DNA of 10,427 bases from assembly GCA_946055175.1 (NCBI GenBank), contig CAMGET010000020.1, forward strand, positions 1 to 10,427, in the 5' to 3' direction. The notes beneath the pieces were generated by a model that searched no databases, was not told where the DNA came from, and was given only the letters and a program-made list of their open reading frames with translations. Below, piece by piece: positions 1 to 6,434 of the stretch (within the stretch, counting starts at the first letter, position 1; the number at the start of each line of letters is the position of its first letter). The position numbers and the translations under genes were made by a program. The stretch comes from an uncultured Roseburia sp. (lineage in GTDB: Bacteria > Bacillota > Clostridia > Lachnospirales > Lachnospiraceae).

Positions 1-1686
1 GCGGAAAATTATCTGACACAGTGTATCAAAGCGATTGAAAAGCTTCAGTTAAACAGTCTTAGGGTATGTAATATATCAAAACTATACGGTTTACTGGCAC
101 TCACTTCTATTTTGCAGGGGAATGCATTTAATTGTGAGAGATATTTATTTAACTGCAAACAGTTTTTAAATTACATTCTGGAAAAAGAGGAGATGGAGAA
201 TGGGCTTATCACGGTGCATGATTATGCAAAGAGTGATGACGACCTCTTTTTATACAATTTTTCTCAGGCACTTCTCTGCCAGTATGAGGGCGCAGAGGAG
301 GATGCATTGGAATTTTTTGAAGAAGCAGATTTTTATATGAAACGTGGAGAGGGAAATCTGTTCTTCTGTTATACACTGTTTCATAGAACCCGGATGGAGC
401 TGCAAAAAAGACAGGGAAATACTCTTTTATGTCAGCAGGAAGAGGAATTGTTAAATACTTATGAAATGTCACATAGTGCCATGTATGCGCACTTTGCGGA
501 GAATATGAAGTTTGAACTGCCTCCGATTGGCAAAATGATAAAAAAGGTAACCACTCATCAGATTGAAGAACTGATTCATAATGAAGGCATAGAGCGAGCT
601 TATCAAAGTAAAAAACGCCAGTTGGATTTTATTGCCTCTTGGCAGAAACAGTTTGAAGTGACAGATATTTCGGAAGAAGAACTGGTTGATACTGCTATGA
701 AGGTCTTTATCAATCATTTTGACGTGGATAGAGCTGTTTATATCCGTTATGTAGAAAGAAAACCAAGAATCCTCTACAATGATACGGAATGTGAAGTGAC
801 AGAAGATGTCATCAGGAAAATTGAAAAGGCTTTGCGAAAAAATACGGAGGGTTTTGCTGTTTCAAAAATCAGCAGTAACTATTCGGAACACCAGGATATT
901 ACAAGCATTTTTGGAGATGATAATGTGTGTTCTTTAGTGGCAATTCCGTATTTTGACAATGCGAGAATAGAAAGTATTCTGATTACCTATGTCACGATGA
1001 AGGATAACTGGCATTCATCTGTGAACCGCTATATGCTGGATGAAGATGATTTGAATATTTATCGTCTTCTGTTTCGTGAAATGCGTTATGCCTTAAACCG
1101 CCTGGAAGCCTATGAGAAAATTTATGAAATTAATACCAAATTATATTTGTCAGCAGTCACAGACCAGCTGACGGGTATTTTTAACAGAGAAGGCTTTTAC
1201 CGTAAGCTGACAACGTTACTGGCTGAATTTAAACATGGAAAACGGGAACCAAAACTGGGCCTGATGTTTGTGGATTTGGATAATTTTAAACCATATAATG
1301 ACACTTATGGCCATGATATCGGAGACTTGGTACTGGTGAGAATGTCAGACATTTTCAAAAAACTGTGCAGGGATGAGGGCTTTGTCTGCCGTTACGGCGG
1401 GGATGAGTTTTTACTGGTATTCTATACAGACGATGTCGGGTTTTTGGAGAAAAAAGCAAAAAAAATCTATGAAGAAATCGAGCTGACAAACGGATTTGAA
1501 AAAGAGATTTCAGAAAAGATGGGCGAGGCTGCCAGCATTGAAAAAGCCAAAAGAATCTCATGCTCTATCGGTATTACAACGGCTTCAGGTATTCAGTCAG
1601 AAGATGATTTGAATGCAATGATTAAACGCGCAGATGACTTGTTGTATAGTATTAAAGCATCTACAAAGGGAACCTATAAGTTATGA
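1..1686 (+). CDS. Diguanylate cyclase (GGDEF protein) with helical and GAF-like sensor regions, 5'-truncated by window edge
   Basis: The frame is open to base 1 with no stop, so the true start lies upstream; 561 residues are visible. The TTG at 112 is not a credible start. Numbering from base 1, residues 1 to about 215 are helix-rich and resemble tetratricopeptide-type repeats. About 219-364 look like a GAF-type sensor domain. From about 385 to the end is a GGDEF domain: TDQLTGIFNREGF, then FVDLDNFKPYND with GHDIGD, then an intact YGGDEF (GGDEF at 466-470, bases 1396-1410). The family makes cyclic di-GMP from two GTP, and the active-site motifs are complete. The product-inhibition I-site (RxxD five residues before GGDEF) is R457-D-E-G460, so the Asp is missing and feedback inhibition may be weak. 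No membrane segment is visible, so a cytosolic sensor is likely. The stop overlaps the next gene by ATGA, implying co-translation. The ligand is unknown. Confidence 0.93.
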   Translation, partial: AENYLTQCIKAIEKLQLNSLRVCNISKLYGLLALTSILQGNAFNCERYLFNCKQFLNYILEKEEMENGLITVHDYAKSDDDLFLYNFSQALLCQYEGAEEDALEFFEEADFYMKRGEGNLFFCYTLFHRTRMELQKRQGNTLLCQQEEELLNTYEMSHSAMYAHFAENMKFELPPIGKMIKKVTTHQIEELIHNEGIERAYQSKKRQLDFIASWQKQFEVTDISEEELVDTAMKVFINHFDVDRAVYIRYVERKPRILYNDTECEVTEDVIRKIEKALRKNTEGFAVSKISSNYSEHQDITSIFGDDNVCSLVAIPYFDNARIESILITYVTMKDNWHSSVNRYMLDEDDLNIYRLLFREMRYALNRLEAYEKIYEINTKLYLSAVTDQLTGIFNREGFYRKLTTLLAEFKHGKREPKLGLMFVDLDNFKPYNDTYGHDIGDLVLVRMSDIFKKLCRDEGFVCRYGGDEFLLVFYTDDVGFLEKKAKKIYEEIELTNGFEKEISEKMGEAASIEKAKRISCSIGITTASGIQSEDDLNAMIKRADDLLYSIKASTKGTYKL

Positions 1687-3023
1687 AAATAAGATTGCCT
1701 GAAAAAGTGAATTTCATAATCAATACCTTGCAGGAGCATGGATTTGAGGGGTATGCAGTCGGTGGCTGCGTCAGGGATTCCATGCTTTCCAGGGTGCCGA
1801 TGGACTGGGATATTACGACGTCAGCAAAACCGGAACAGGTGAAGGCATTGTTTCGGCATACGATTGATACCGGGATCCAGCATGGCACGGTAACGGTCAT
1901 GCTGGACCATGAAGGCTTTGAGGTGACGACTTATCGGATTGACGGAGAATATGAGGATGCCAGACACCCTAAGGAGGTACAGTTTACATCAAACCTGCTG
2001 GAGGATTTGAAACGCAGAGATTTTACAATAAATGCGATGGCGTATAATGAAAAGGATGGTCTGGTGGATGCATTTGATGGCGCGGGGGATTTAAAACGCG
2101 GGATAATTCGCTGCGTAGGAAATCCCATAGAACGTTTTACAGAAGACGCTCTTCGAATGTTACGGGCAGTTCGCTTTGCGGGACAGCTCGGGTTTGAGAT
2201 TGAAGCCAATACAAAGAGTGCGATTGTGGCACTTGCACAAAATATATCAAAGGTAAGTGCAGAGCGGATTCAGGCGGAGCTGATAAAGCTTCTTACATCA
2301 GCGCATCCGAAACTTTTGCAGGTTGCATATGAGACGGGGCTTACAAAAGTATTTCTGCCTGAGTTTGATGAGATGATGCATACGGTTCAGAATAACCCGC
2401 ATCACTGCTATACGGTAGGAGAGCATACAATAGCGGCATTACAGCAGGTAGAATCTGATAAAATTTTACGGCTTACGATGCTGTTTCATGATGTGGCGAA
2501 ACCATCCTGCCGGACGACGGATGCAAAAGGGGTAGATCATTTTTACGGACATGAGCTTCGCGGAAGCGAGATGACAAGACAAATTTTGCACAGACTAAAA
2601 TTTGACAATGATACTACAAAACGGGTATGCAGTCTGATTCTCTGCCACGATGATATGCCTAAACTGGAAGATAAATATGTGCGCAGAGCTATTTTTAAAA
2701 ACGGACTGGAACAGTATCCGGCGTTATTTGCGGTTAAACGGGCGGATGTACTCGCACAGAGTGATTATAAACGTCAGGAGAAGCTTTTGGATATCAATCG
2801 ATATGAAGCGCTTTATCTGGAGATTCTAAACAGGCAGCAGTGCCTTTGCATAAAGGACCTGGCGATAACGGGAGCAGACTTGATTGCCCTTGGTATGCAG
2901 CCGGGGAAAAAACTTGGTGAGACTTTAAAAAAGCTGTTGGAACTTGTGTTGGAACAGCCTGAACTAAATACAAAAGAGAAATTAATCGAACAGGTTCATA
3001 AATTAGAAACCCCTTTCATATGA
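1683..3023 (+). CDS. cca: CCA-adding enzyme (tRNA nucleotidyltransferase) with HD domain
   Basis: The product is 446 residues, typical for a class II nucleotidyltransferase of the poly(A) polymerase/CCA family. It builds or repairs the 3'-CCA end of tRNA from CTP and ATP in the cytoplasm. Visible motifs in order: GGCVRD at 27-32, the metal-binding DWD at 41-43, RRDFTINAMAYN at 111-122, and EDALR at 154-158, the nucleotide-selecting helix motif of this class, in front of the RAVRFAGQLGF stretch. An HD phosphohydrolase-type domain follows, with FHDVAKP around H269-D270. The ATG overlaps the stop of the cyclase gene by four bases, with only a weak purine-rich site (AAAGGGA) upstream, which fits translational coupling. 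Class II enzymes that add only A or only CC exist, but sequence motifs alone do not suggest a split enzyme here, since only one such gene is visible in the window. Confidence 0.95.
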   Translation: MKIRLPEKVNFIINTLQEHGFEGYAVGGCVRDSMLSRVPMDWDITTSAKPEQVKALFRHTIDTGIQHGTVTVMLDHEGFEVTTYRIDGEYEDARHPKEVQFTSNLLEDLKRRDFTINAMAYNEKDGLVDAFDGAGDLKRGIIRCVGNPIERFTEDALRMLRAVRFAGQLGFEIEANTKSAIVALAQNISKVSAERIQAELIKLLTSAHPKLLQVAYETGLTKVFLPEFDEMMHTVQNNPHHCYTVGEHTIAALQQVESDKILRLTMLFHDVAKPSCRTTDAKGVDHFYGHELRGSEMTRQILHRLKFDNDTTKRVCSLILCHDDMPKLEDKYVRRAIFKNGLEQYPALFAVKRADVLAQSDYKRQEKLLDINRYEALYLEILNRQQCLCIKDLAITGADLIALGMQPGKKLGETLKKLLELVLEQPELNTKEKLIEQVHKLETPFI

Positions 3024-3024
3024 T
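2996..3024 (+). promoter_or_regulatory. Sigma-E/sigma-K-like promoter candidate for the CotS-family gene
   Basis: TCATAAA (2996-3002), a 14-base spacer, then CATATGAT (3017-3024). The B. subtilis mother-cell sigma-E consensus as I recall it is KMATATT, 14-15 bases, CATACAMT. The match is 5 of 7 and 6 of 8, with the canonical spacer. The -10 overlaps the cca stop codon. The predicted start near 3030 gives a leader of about 27 bases to the ATG at 3057. CotS-family genes are mother-cell genes, which supports the call, but a match this short could be chance. Confidence 0.4.
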
Positions 3025-3054
3025 GTACTATAGCTTTGTCATGTGGAGGGGTTT
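3007..3054 (+). terminator. Hairpin at the cca end that contains the ribosome binding site of the next gene (terminator or SD-masking)
   Basis: AAACCCCT (3007-3014, inside the cca 3' end) pairs with AGGGGTTT (3047-3054). It can be extended inward by two T-G wobbles and a short CAT/ATG segment. The 3' arm contains the GGAGGGG ribosome binding site (3045-3051) of the CotS-family gene and ends in a run of four T. It could terminate the cyclase-cca transcript or hide the ribosome binding site in read-through RNA. The T run is short, so termination may be inefficient. Confidence 0.5.
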
Positions 3055-3056
3055 TC

Positions 3057-4064
3057 ATGTATAGTAGACCGGAGCAATTATTAGAACAATATCCATTAAT
3101 AGTGAAATCTTTTTCAAAGGGGAGAGAATGTTATCTTTGCGATACCAGTCTCGGAACAGTGGCATTGCATGAATATTACGGTTCTAAGGAGCGGGCGGCA
3201 TTTTTGGCGAAAATGCTGCGGTATTTAAGGGAAAAGGGACTACTTGTAGAGTGTATTATAGAGTCAAGCGAGGGAGAAATCCTAGTAACGGACGAGGAGG
3301 AAAGGAAATATCTATTAACGGAAAGCTATCATGGCGCAGAGTGCGATGTGAATAAGGAAGAGGATATGCTGGCTGCAACGCAGCTGTTGGCGGATTTTCA
3401 CCGGATATCCAGACAGTTCCCAGAGGAAATACCGGAAATAATCAGACGAAACCATAATTCGTTGCCGGACTTGTATGAAAAACATAACAGAGAATTAAGG
3501 CAGGTAAGAAATTTTGTGAGGAGCAGAAAAAGAAAAAATGCCTTTGAGGAATTATTTATCCGCCAGTACGAGACATTTAGCAGAAAGGCAGATACGGTAA
3601 CAAAGGCATTACAAAGTATGAGCCTGACAGAAGAAATTTACGGATTCTGCCATGGAGATTATAATCAGCACAGCATTATTTTTGCAAGACAGGGCATTGC
3701 ACTTGTAGGATTGGAGCGTTTTACTTATGATTTGCAGATAAGAGATTTGGCCAATTTCGTGCGAAAAATGATGGAGAAAAATAACTGGGATATCGAATTG
3801 GGAATGAAGCTGATTACGGCTTATGTAAAAAAACGTCCGCTTCAGGAGGAGGAAAGCCGTTGCCTATACTTTTTCCTCTCTTATCCTGAAAAATTTTGGA
3901 AATTGGCAAACCATTACGGTAATGGGCATAAATCCTGGCTTTATGAGCGAAATGTGGAAAAATTGGAAAAAGTCATTCTGCAGGAGAAAGAAAGAGAACT
4001 TTTTTTAGAGGAACTGCAAAAGAGCCTTTTCTCTTTTCATTTTCAGGAGAATCAGTTATACTAA
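3057..4064 (+). CDS. CotS-family spore coat protein, kinase-fold (probable pseudokinase)
   Basis: The start is the ATG at 3057, set by GGAGGGG five bases upstream; a longer TTG reading from 3036 runs across that site and is rejected. The product is 335 residues, the usual size for CotS/YsxE/YutH-type proteins, which have the aminoglycoside phosphotransferase fold and are made in the mother cell during sporulation. The family signature is clear in the C-lobe: CHGDYNQHSIIF (H199-G-D201), then YDLQIRDLANFVRKMMEKNNWD, then LSYPEKFWKLANHY. Three catalytic positions look changed: the usual VALK lysine is H38, the HGDxxxxN asparagine is S206, and the DFE-type metal-binding stretch reads G218-L-E. 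A structural or binding role is therefore more likely than catalysis. There is no signal peptide. It sits between cca and a lipoprotein gene, with a hairpin and a sporulation-type promoter candidate in front. The exact family branch is uncertain. Confidence 0.85.
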   Translation: MYSRPEQLLEQYPLIVKSFSKGRECYLCDTSLGTVALHEYYGSKERAAFLAKMLRYLREKGLLVECIIESSEGEILVTDEEERKYLLTESYHGAECDVNKEEDMLAATQLLADFHRISRQFPEEIPEIIRRNHNSLPDLYEKHNRELRQVRNFVRSRKRKNAFEELFIRQYETFSRKADTVTKALQSMSLTEEIYGFCHGDYNQHSIIFARQGIALVGLERFTYDLQIRDLANFVRKMMEKNNWDIELGMKLITAYVKKRPLQEEESRCLYFFLSYPEKFWKLANHYGNGHKSWLYERNVEKLEKVILQEKERELFLEELQKSLFSFHFQENQLY

Positions 4065-4098
4065 GGTTGAAAAATTAAAAAAAGGGACGGATGATAAT

Positions 4099-5328
4099 TT
4101 GAAAATAAAAAATTGGGTAATGGTGCTTGGCCTGCTTATGCTGGTATGCCTTATATCAGGCTGTGGTACTGATAAAAAGGGGACCGTAACAGGAACAAAA
4201 TATTATAATCCGCAGACAGGGGAAAATAAAAATACGGAAAATACAGAAGATAAAGAGAAGGGCCAAGAGGTAGATGCTGTTTTTGGTGCAGATTTATATA
4301 TGGTAGTGAGTAATGACATGACGGCTGAACATCTGATTCTAAAACAGATGGCATCCGGAAAACAATATCTGTATTACTATTCTCTTACTACGAGTTTTTT
4401 GGATAAGTATGGTAATTCCGTTTCGGTTACAGAATTTAATCCGGGTAGAATCATTACCATCGGTGAGAAGGATTCACAGGGAAAGCTGAAAAAGGTACAA
4501 ATTTCAGATAAAGTCTGGGAATATGAAGAAGTAGTCCGGTATGAAATAGACGAGGAGAGGGGAATTTTTCAAATTGCAGACACAAAGTATTCTTTTGATG
4601 AAGATTTGTTTGTGGTATCTGATGAAAAAAAGATAAAGCTTTCTGATATTGGAGAACTGGATGAACTGCGGCTGATAGGAATGAACAAGGAGATTTTGTC
4701 TGTTTCTGTTACGACCGGTCATGGAGTGATTTCTGTTAAGAACACGGATATTTTTGAGGGAAGCTTTATTCAGGTGGGAAGAAAGATTTTCGCGGAAATT
4801 ACAGGGGAATTTTCGATGGAGGTTCCGGAAGGAAACTATATGGTCACTGTGGCAAATAAGGGTTATGGCGGCAGTAAGGAAATTACAGTAGAACGGGACG
4901 AAACGACGGTTATTGATTTGGACGAGCTTAAGGGTGAAGGCCCTAAAAAAGGAAAAATAAGCTTTGTTATTGCAGACGAAGAGGAAAACCAACTGCATGC
5001 AACTTTAAAAATTGATGGAAAAACAGTTTCATATGCGGATGCTTTAGAACTGGACTACGGAATTCATTCGATTCAGGCCTCTGCACCCGGATTTGAAGGT
5101 TTTTCTAAAAAGTTGTTTGTAAATTCAGAGCAGGCGGAAATTAAAATTGCTCTTTCTGAAGAGAAAACGAAGCAGGAGGTTACTGCATCGACAACTTCTG
5201 ACAGCGGAACACAGAGTAATCTCTCAGAAAACAACACATCAGTGGACAGCAATTCGGAACTATCGGAGGAACTGGTTTCCGATTATTTAAGCACATTAAC
5301 GGAATTATTGGGGAATATTTACAACTAA
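4099..5328 (+). CDS. Lipoprotein with PEGA-like repeats, function unknown
   Basis: 409 residues from a TTG start, with GGGACGG about nine bases upstream; the overlapping ATG at 4091 stops after three codons. The N-terminus is a lipoprotein signal: basic MKIKNW, a hydrophobic stretch 7-19, and lipobox I19-S-G-C22, so the protein should be anchored to the outer face of the membrane. A polar Asn/Thr/Glu/Lys linker spans about 30-60. A beta-rich region of no recognised family covers about 60-210. Two PEGA-like domains follow: one near 218-275 with VPEGNYMVTVANKGYGG, and a weaker one at 284-354 with LDYGIHSIQASAPGFEG. A Ser/Thr/Glu-rich tail runs from 355 to the end. PEGA domains are small extracellular beta modules often found in surface proteins; their ligands are mostly unknown. 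No terminator is visible after the gene. A role in envelope or spore surface is possible from the neighbours but not shown. Confidence 0.8.
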   Translation: MKIKNWVMVLGLLMLVCLISGCGTDKKGTVTGTKYYNPQTGENKNTENTEDKEKGQEVDAVFGADLYMVVSNDMTAEHLILKQMASGKQYLYYYSLTTSFLDKYGNSVSVTEFNPGRIITIGEKDSQGKLKKVQISDKVWEYEEVVRYEIDEERGIFQIADTKYSFDEDLFVVSDEKKIKLSDIGELDELRLIGMNKEILSVSVTTGHGVISVKNTDIFEGSFIQVGRKIFAEITGEFSMEVPEGNYMVTVANKGYGGSKEITVERDETTVIDLDELKGEGPKKGKISFVIADEEENQLHATLKIDGKTVSYADALELDYGIHSIQASAPGFEGFSKKLFVNSEQAEIKIALSEEKTKQEVTASTTSDSGTQSNLSENNTSVDSNSELSEELVSDYLSTLTELLGNIYN

Positions 5329-5353
5329 AATCGGAATATAGTAGCGAATACTC

Positions 5354-5382
5354 TTGACAAAATAAGGGAAAACAAGTATAAA
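5354..5382 (+). promoter_or_regulatory. Strong sigma-A promoter of the HU gene
   Basis: TTGACA (5354-5359), a 17-base spacer, and TATAAA (5377-5382) is a near-perfect housekeeping promoter. The start should lie near 5389, giving a leader of about 74 bases. The leader holds a small hairpin GGTT-GTG-AACC (5402-5412) and an A/T palindrome (5417-5430) before the ribosome binding site. Confidence 0.85.
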
Positions 5383-5416
5383 TATGTTTGTAGGTATTTT
5401 GGGTTGTGAACCACAG

Positions 5417-5430
5417 AATATATATATATT
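5417..5430. repeat. 14-base perfect A/T palindrome in the HU leader
   Basis: AATATATATATATT equals its own reverse complement and lies between the promoter and the ribosome binding site. It may be an AT-rich spacer that keeps the leader unfolded near the ribosome binding site, or a binding site for the protein itself; nothing distinguishes these from chance in A/T-rich DNA. Confidence 0.5.
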
Positions 5431-5462
5431 TATTAGTGATAATCCAGAGGAGGAATTATAAC

Positions 5463-5738
5463 ATGAACAAAGCAGAATTAGTTGCAGCTATGGCTGAAAA
5501 GACTGAATTAAGCAAGAAAGATGCAGAAGCAGCATTAAAGGCTTTCACAGATGTTGTTGCTGAAGAATTAAAAAAAGGTGAGAAAATCCAGTTAGTTGGA
5601 TTTGGTACTTTCGAAGTTGCTGTTAGAGCAGAAAGAACAGGAAGAAATCCACAGAGCGGTAAAGAAATGGTTATCCCAGCTTCTAAGGCTCCAAAATTCA
5701 AAGCTGGTAAAGCTTTAAAAGATATGGTTAACGCATAA
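5463..5738 (+). CDS. hup: HU-family nucleoid DNA-binding protein
   Basis: 91 residues, the standard length of HU. The start is the ATG at 5463, nine bases after AGAGGAGG (5446-5453); a GTG at 5406 in the same frame is upstream of that site and is rejected. MNKAELVAAMAEKTELSKKDAEAALKAF matches the N-terminal helices, GFGTFEVAVRAERTGRNPQSGKEM is the beta-arm with the family's RxGRNPQTG-type signature, and the end KFKAGKALKDMVN is the usual HU C-terminus. HU is a homodimer that bends DNA and compacts the nucleoid. The codons are clearly more restricted than in neighbouring genes (GCA/GCT, GAA, AAA, GGT and TTA preferred), which fits high expression together with the strong promoter. The gene is probably monocistronic for most transcripts because of the terminator right after it. 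Confidence 0.97.
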   Translation: MNKAELVAAMAEKTELSKKDAEAALKAFTDVVAEELKKGEKIQLVGFGTFEVAVRAERTGRNPQSGKEMVIPASKAPKFKAGKALKDMVNA

Positions 5739-5763
5739 GAATCAGGTTTTGATATATGTAGAT

Positions 5764-5795
5764 AAGCGGATTCATCTTTTTGAATCCGCTTTTTT
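5764..5795 (+). terminator. Intrinsic terminator after the HU gene
   Basis: An 11-base-pair perfect stem (5764-5774 with 5781-5791; AAGCGGATTCA on the left) closes a six-base loop TCTTTT and runs into TTTTTT (5790-5795). This is a strong factor-independent terminator. Any expression of rqcP from the HU promoter depends on read-through. Confidence 0.93.
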
Positions 5796-5846
5796 ATATG
5801 CGCCTTGCGGCGTTTCCATAGAGTAAAACGTAGAAAGGAAGTTCCT

Positions 5847-6089
5847 ATGAGATTAGACAAATTTTTAAAGGTATCCAGAATTATTAAGAGAAGAACGGTT
5901 GCGAATGAGGCCTGTGATGCGGGGCGTGTTCTGGTAAACGGAAAACCGGCAAAGGCTTCCCTTAACGTAAAGGTTGGAGATATCATTGAAATTGCGTTTG
6001 GAACGAAAACAGTAAAAGTACGTGTCTTAAATCTGCTTGATACAACGAAAAAAGAAGAAGCGAAGGATTTATTTGAATATATTGCATAA
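5847..6089 (+). CDS. rqcP: RqcP (YabO/Hsp15-like S4-domain RNA-binding protein), ribosome quality control
   Basis: 80 residues, one S4 domain. The ATG at 5847 follows GAAAGGAA (GGA at 5837-5839) by seven bases; a TTG at 5805 in frame is rejected because it lies before that site and adds no family-like sequence. The protein begins RLDKFLKVSRIIKRRTVANEACDAGRVLVNG and ends with a DTTKKEEA stretch, closely matching B. subtilis RqcP from memory. RqcP binds the 50S subunit with RqcH and supports alanine tailing of nascent chains stuck on split ribosomes. The gene position between HU and yabP is the conserved one. No clear promoter is visible in front of it, so transcription probably comes from read-through of the HU terminator or from a promoter I cannot recognise. 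The stop codon overlaps the -35 candidate of the yabP promoter. Confidence 0.95.
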   Translation: MRLDKFLKVSRIIKRRTVANEACDAGRVLVNGKPAKASLNVKVGDIIEIAFGTKTVKVRVLNLLDTTKKEEAKDLFEYIA

Positions 6090-6112
6090 ACCGGATGGAC
6101 CTCTAATATAAT
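6084..6112 (+). promoter_or_regulatory. Sigma-E-like promoter candidate for yabP-yabQ
   Basis: GCATAAA (6084-6090), a 14-base spacer, AATATAAT (6105-6112). Against the recalled sigma-E consensus KMATATT / CATACAMT this is 5 of 7 and 6 of 8, with correct spacing. The B. subtilis yabP gene is sigma-E dependent, which is the main support. The -35 overlaps the rqcP stop codon, and the predicted start near 6118-6120 lies in the loop of the hairpin described next. Confidence 0.5.
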
Positions 6113-6146
6113 GGATTGTAGTCGATTATAGTAGGAGGTCTTTTTT
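6098..6146 (+). terminator. Long imperfect hairpin plus T6 overlapping the yabP ribosome binding site (terminator or SD-masking)
   Basis: GACCTC (6098-6103) pairs with GAGGTC (6135-6140). The stem continues inward with TA/TA (6104-6105 with 6132-6133), TATAAT (6107-6112) with ATTATA (6125-6130), and GA/TC, around a six-base loop TTGTAG, with one bulge and two mismatches. The 3' arm contains the AGGAGGT ribosome binding site of yabP and is followed directly by TTTTTT (6141-6146) and the ATG. It fits an intrinsic terminator for rqcP read-through RNA and would also hide the yabP start site. Confidence 0.6.
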
Positions 6147-6434
6147 ATGGACGAGAAGAGCAATGTTGGAAAATCACATAAAGTATTGCTGGTGAATCGT
6201 AAAACCGGAGCATTTAGCGGTGTTGTAGACGTACTGTCTTTTGATGTATCGGAAATATTGCTGGAAACGGAGCTTGGAATGCTCTTAATAAAGGGACATG
6301 ACCTGCATGTGAACCGTTTGTCTTTAGAAAAAGGTGAAATTGATGTAGAAGGCAGAATCGATGCATTAACGTATTCTGACGTGAAGACGGCAGGAAAACA
6401 GACAGGAACGTTGTTGGGAAGGTTATTTAAGTAA
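6147..6434 (+). CDS. yabP: Sporulation protein YabP
   Basis: 95 residues, the usual YabP size. TAGGAGGT (6132-6139) lies seven bases before the ATG. The core RKTGAFSGVVDVLSFDVSEILLETELGMLLIKGHDLHVNRLSLEKGEIDVEGRI contains the family pattern of a short beta-rich domain with GVxDVxSFD and GxxLHVxxLxLEKGE. There is no signal peptide or membrane segment. In B. subtilis YabP is made in the mother cell and is linked to forespore engulfment and spore formation together with YabQ; its biochemical function is unknown. The stop overlaps the yabQ start by one base (TAATG), so the pair is translationally coupled. Control is probably by the sigma-E-like promoter and the hairpin in front. Confidence 0.95.
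   Translation: MDEKSNVGKSHKVLLVNRKTGAFSGVVDVLSFDVSEILLETELGMLLIKGHDLHVNRLSLEKGEIDVEGRIDALTYSDVKTAGKQTGTLLGRLFK

Noticed and set aside
4034..4062. Possible promoter TTTTCA-N17-TATACT before the lipoprotein gene
   Set aside because: The -35 matches only four of six bases and lies in the coding end of the CotS-family gene; too weak to list, although the lipoprotein gene may have some promoter here.
4504..4998. 164-codon open frame on the minus strand
   Set aside because: It is antisense to the PEGA lipoprotein, has no family resemblance, and its composition is what reverse reading of A/T-rich coding sequence gives.
5801..5812. Mini hairpin CGCC-TTGC-GGCG before rqcP
   Set aside because: Only four base pairs with no proper T run; likely chance.
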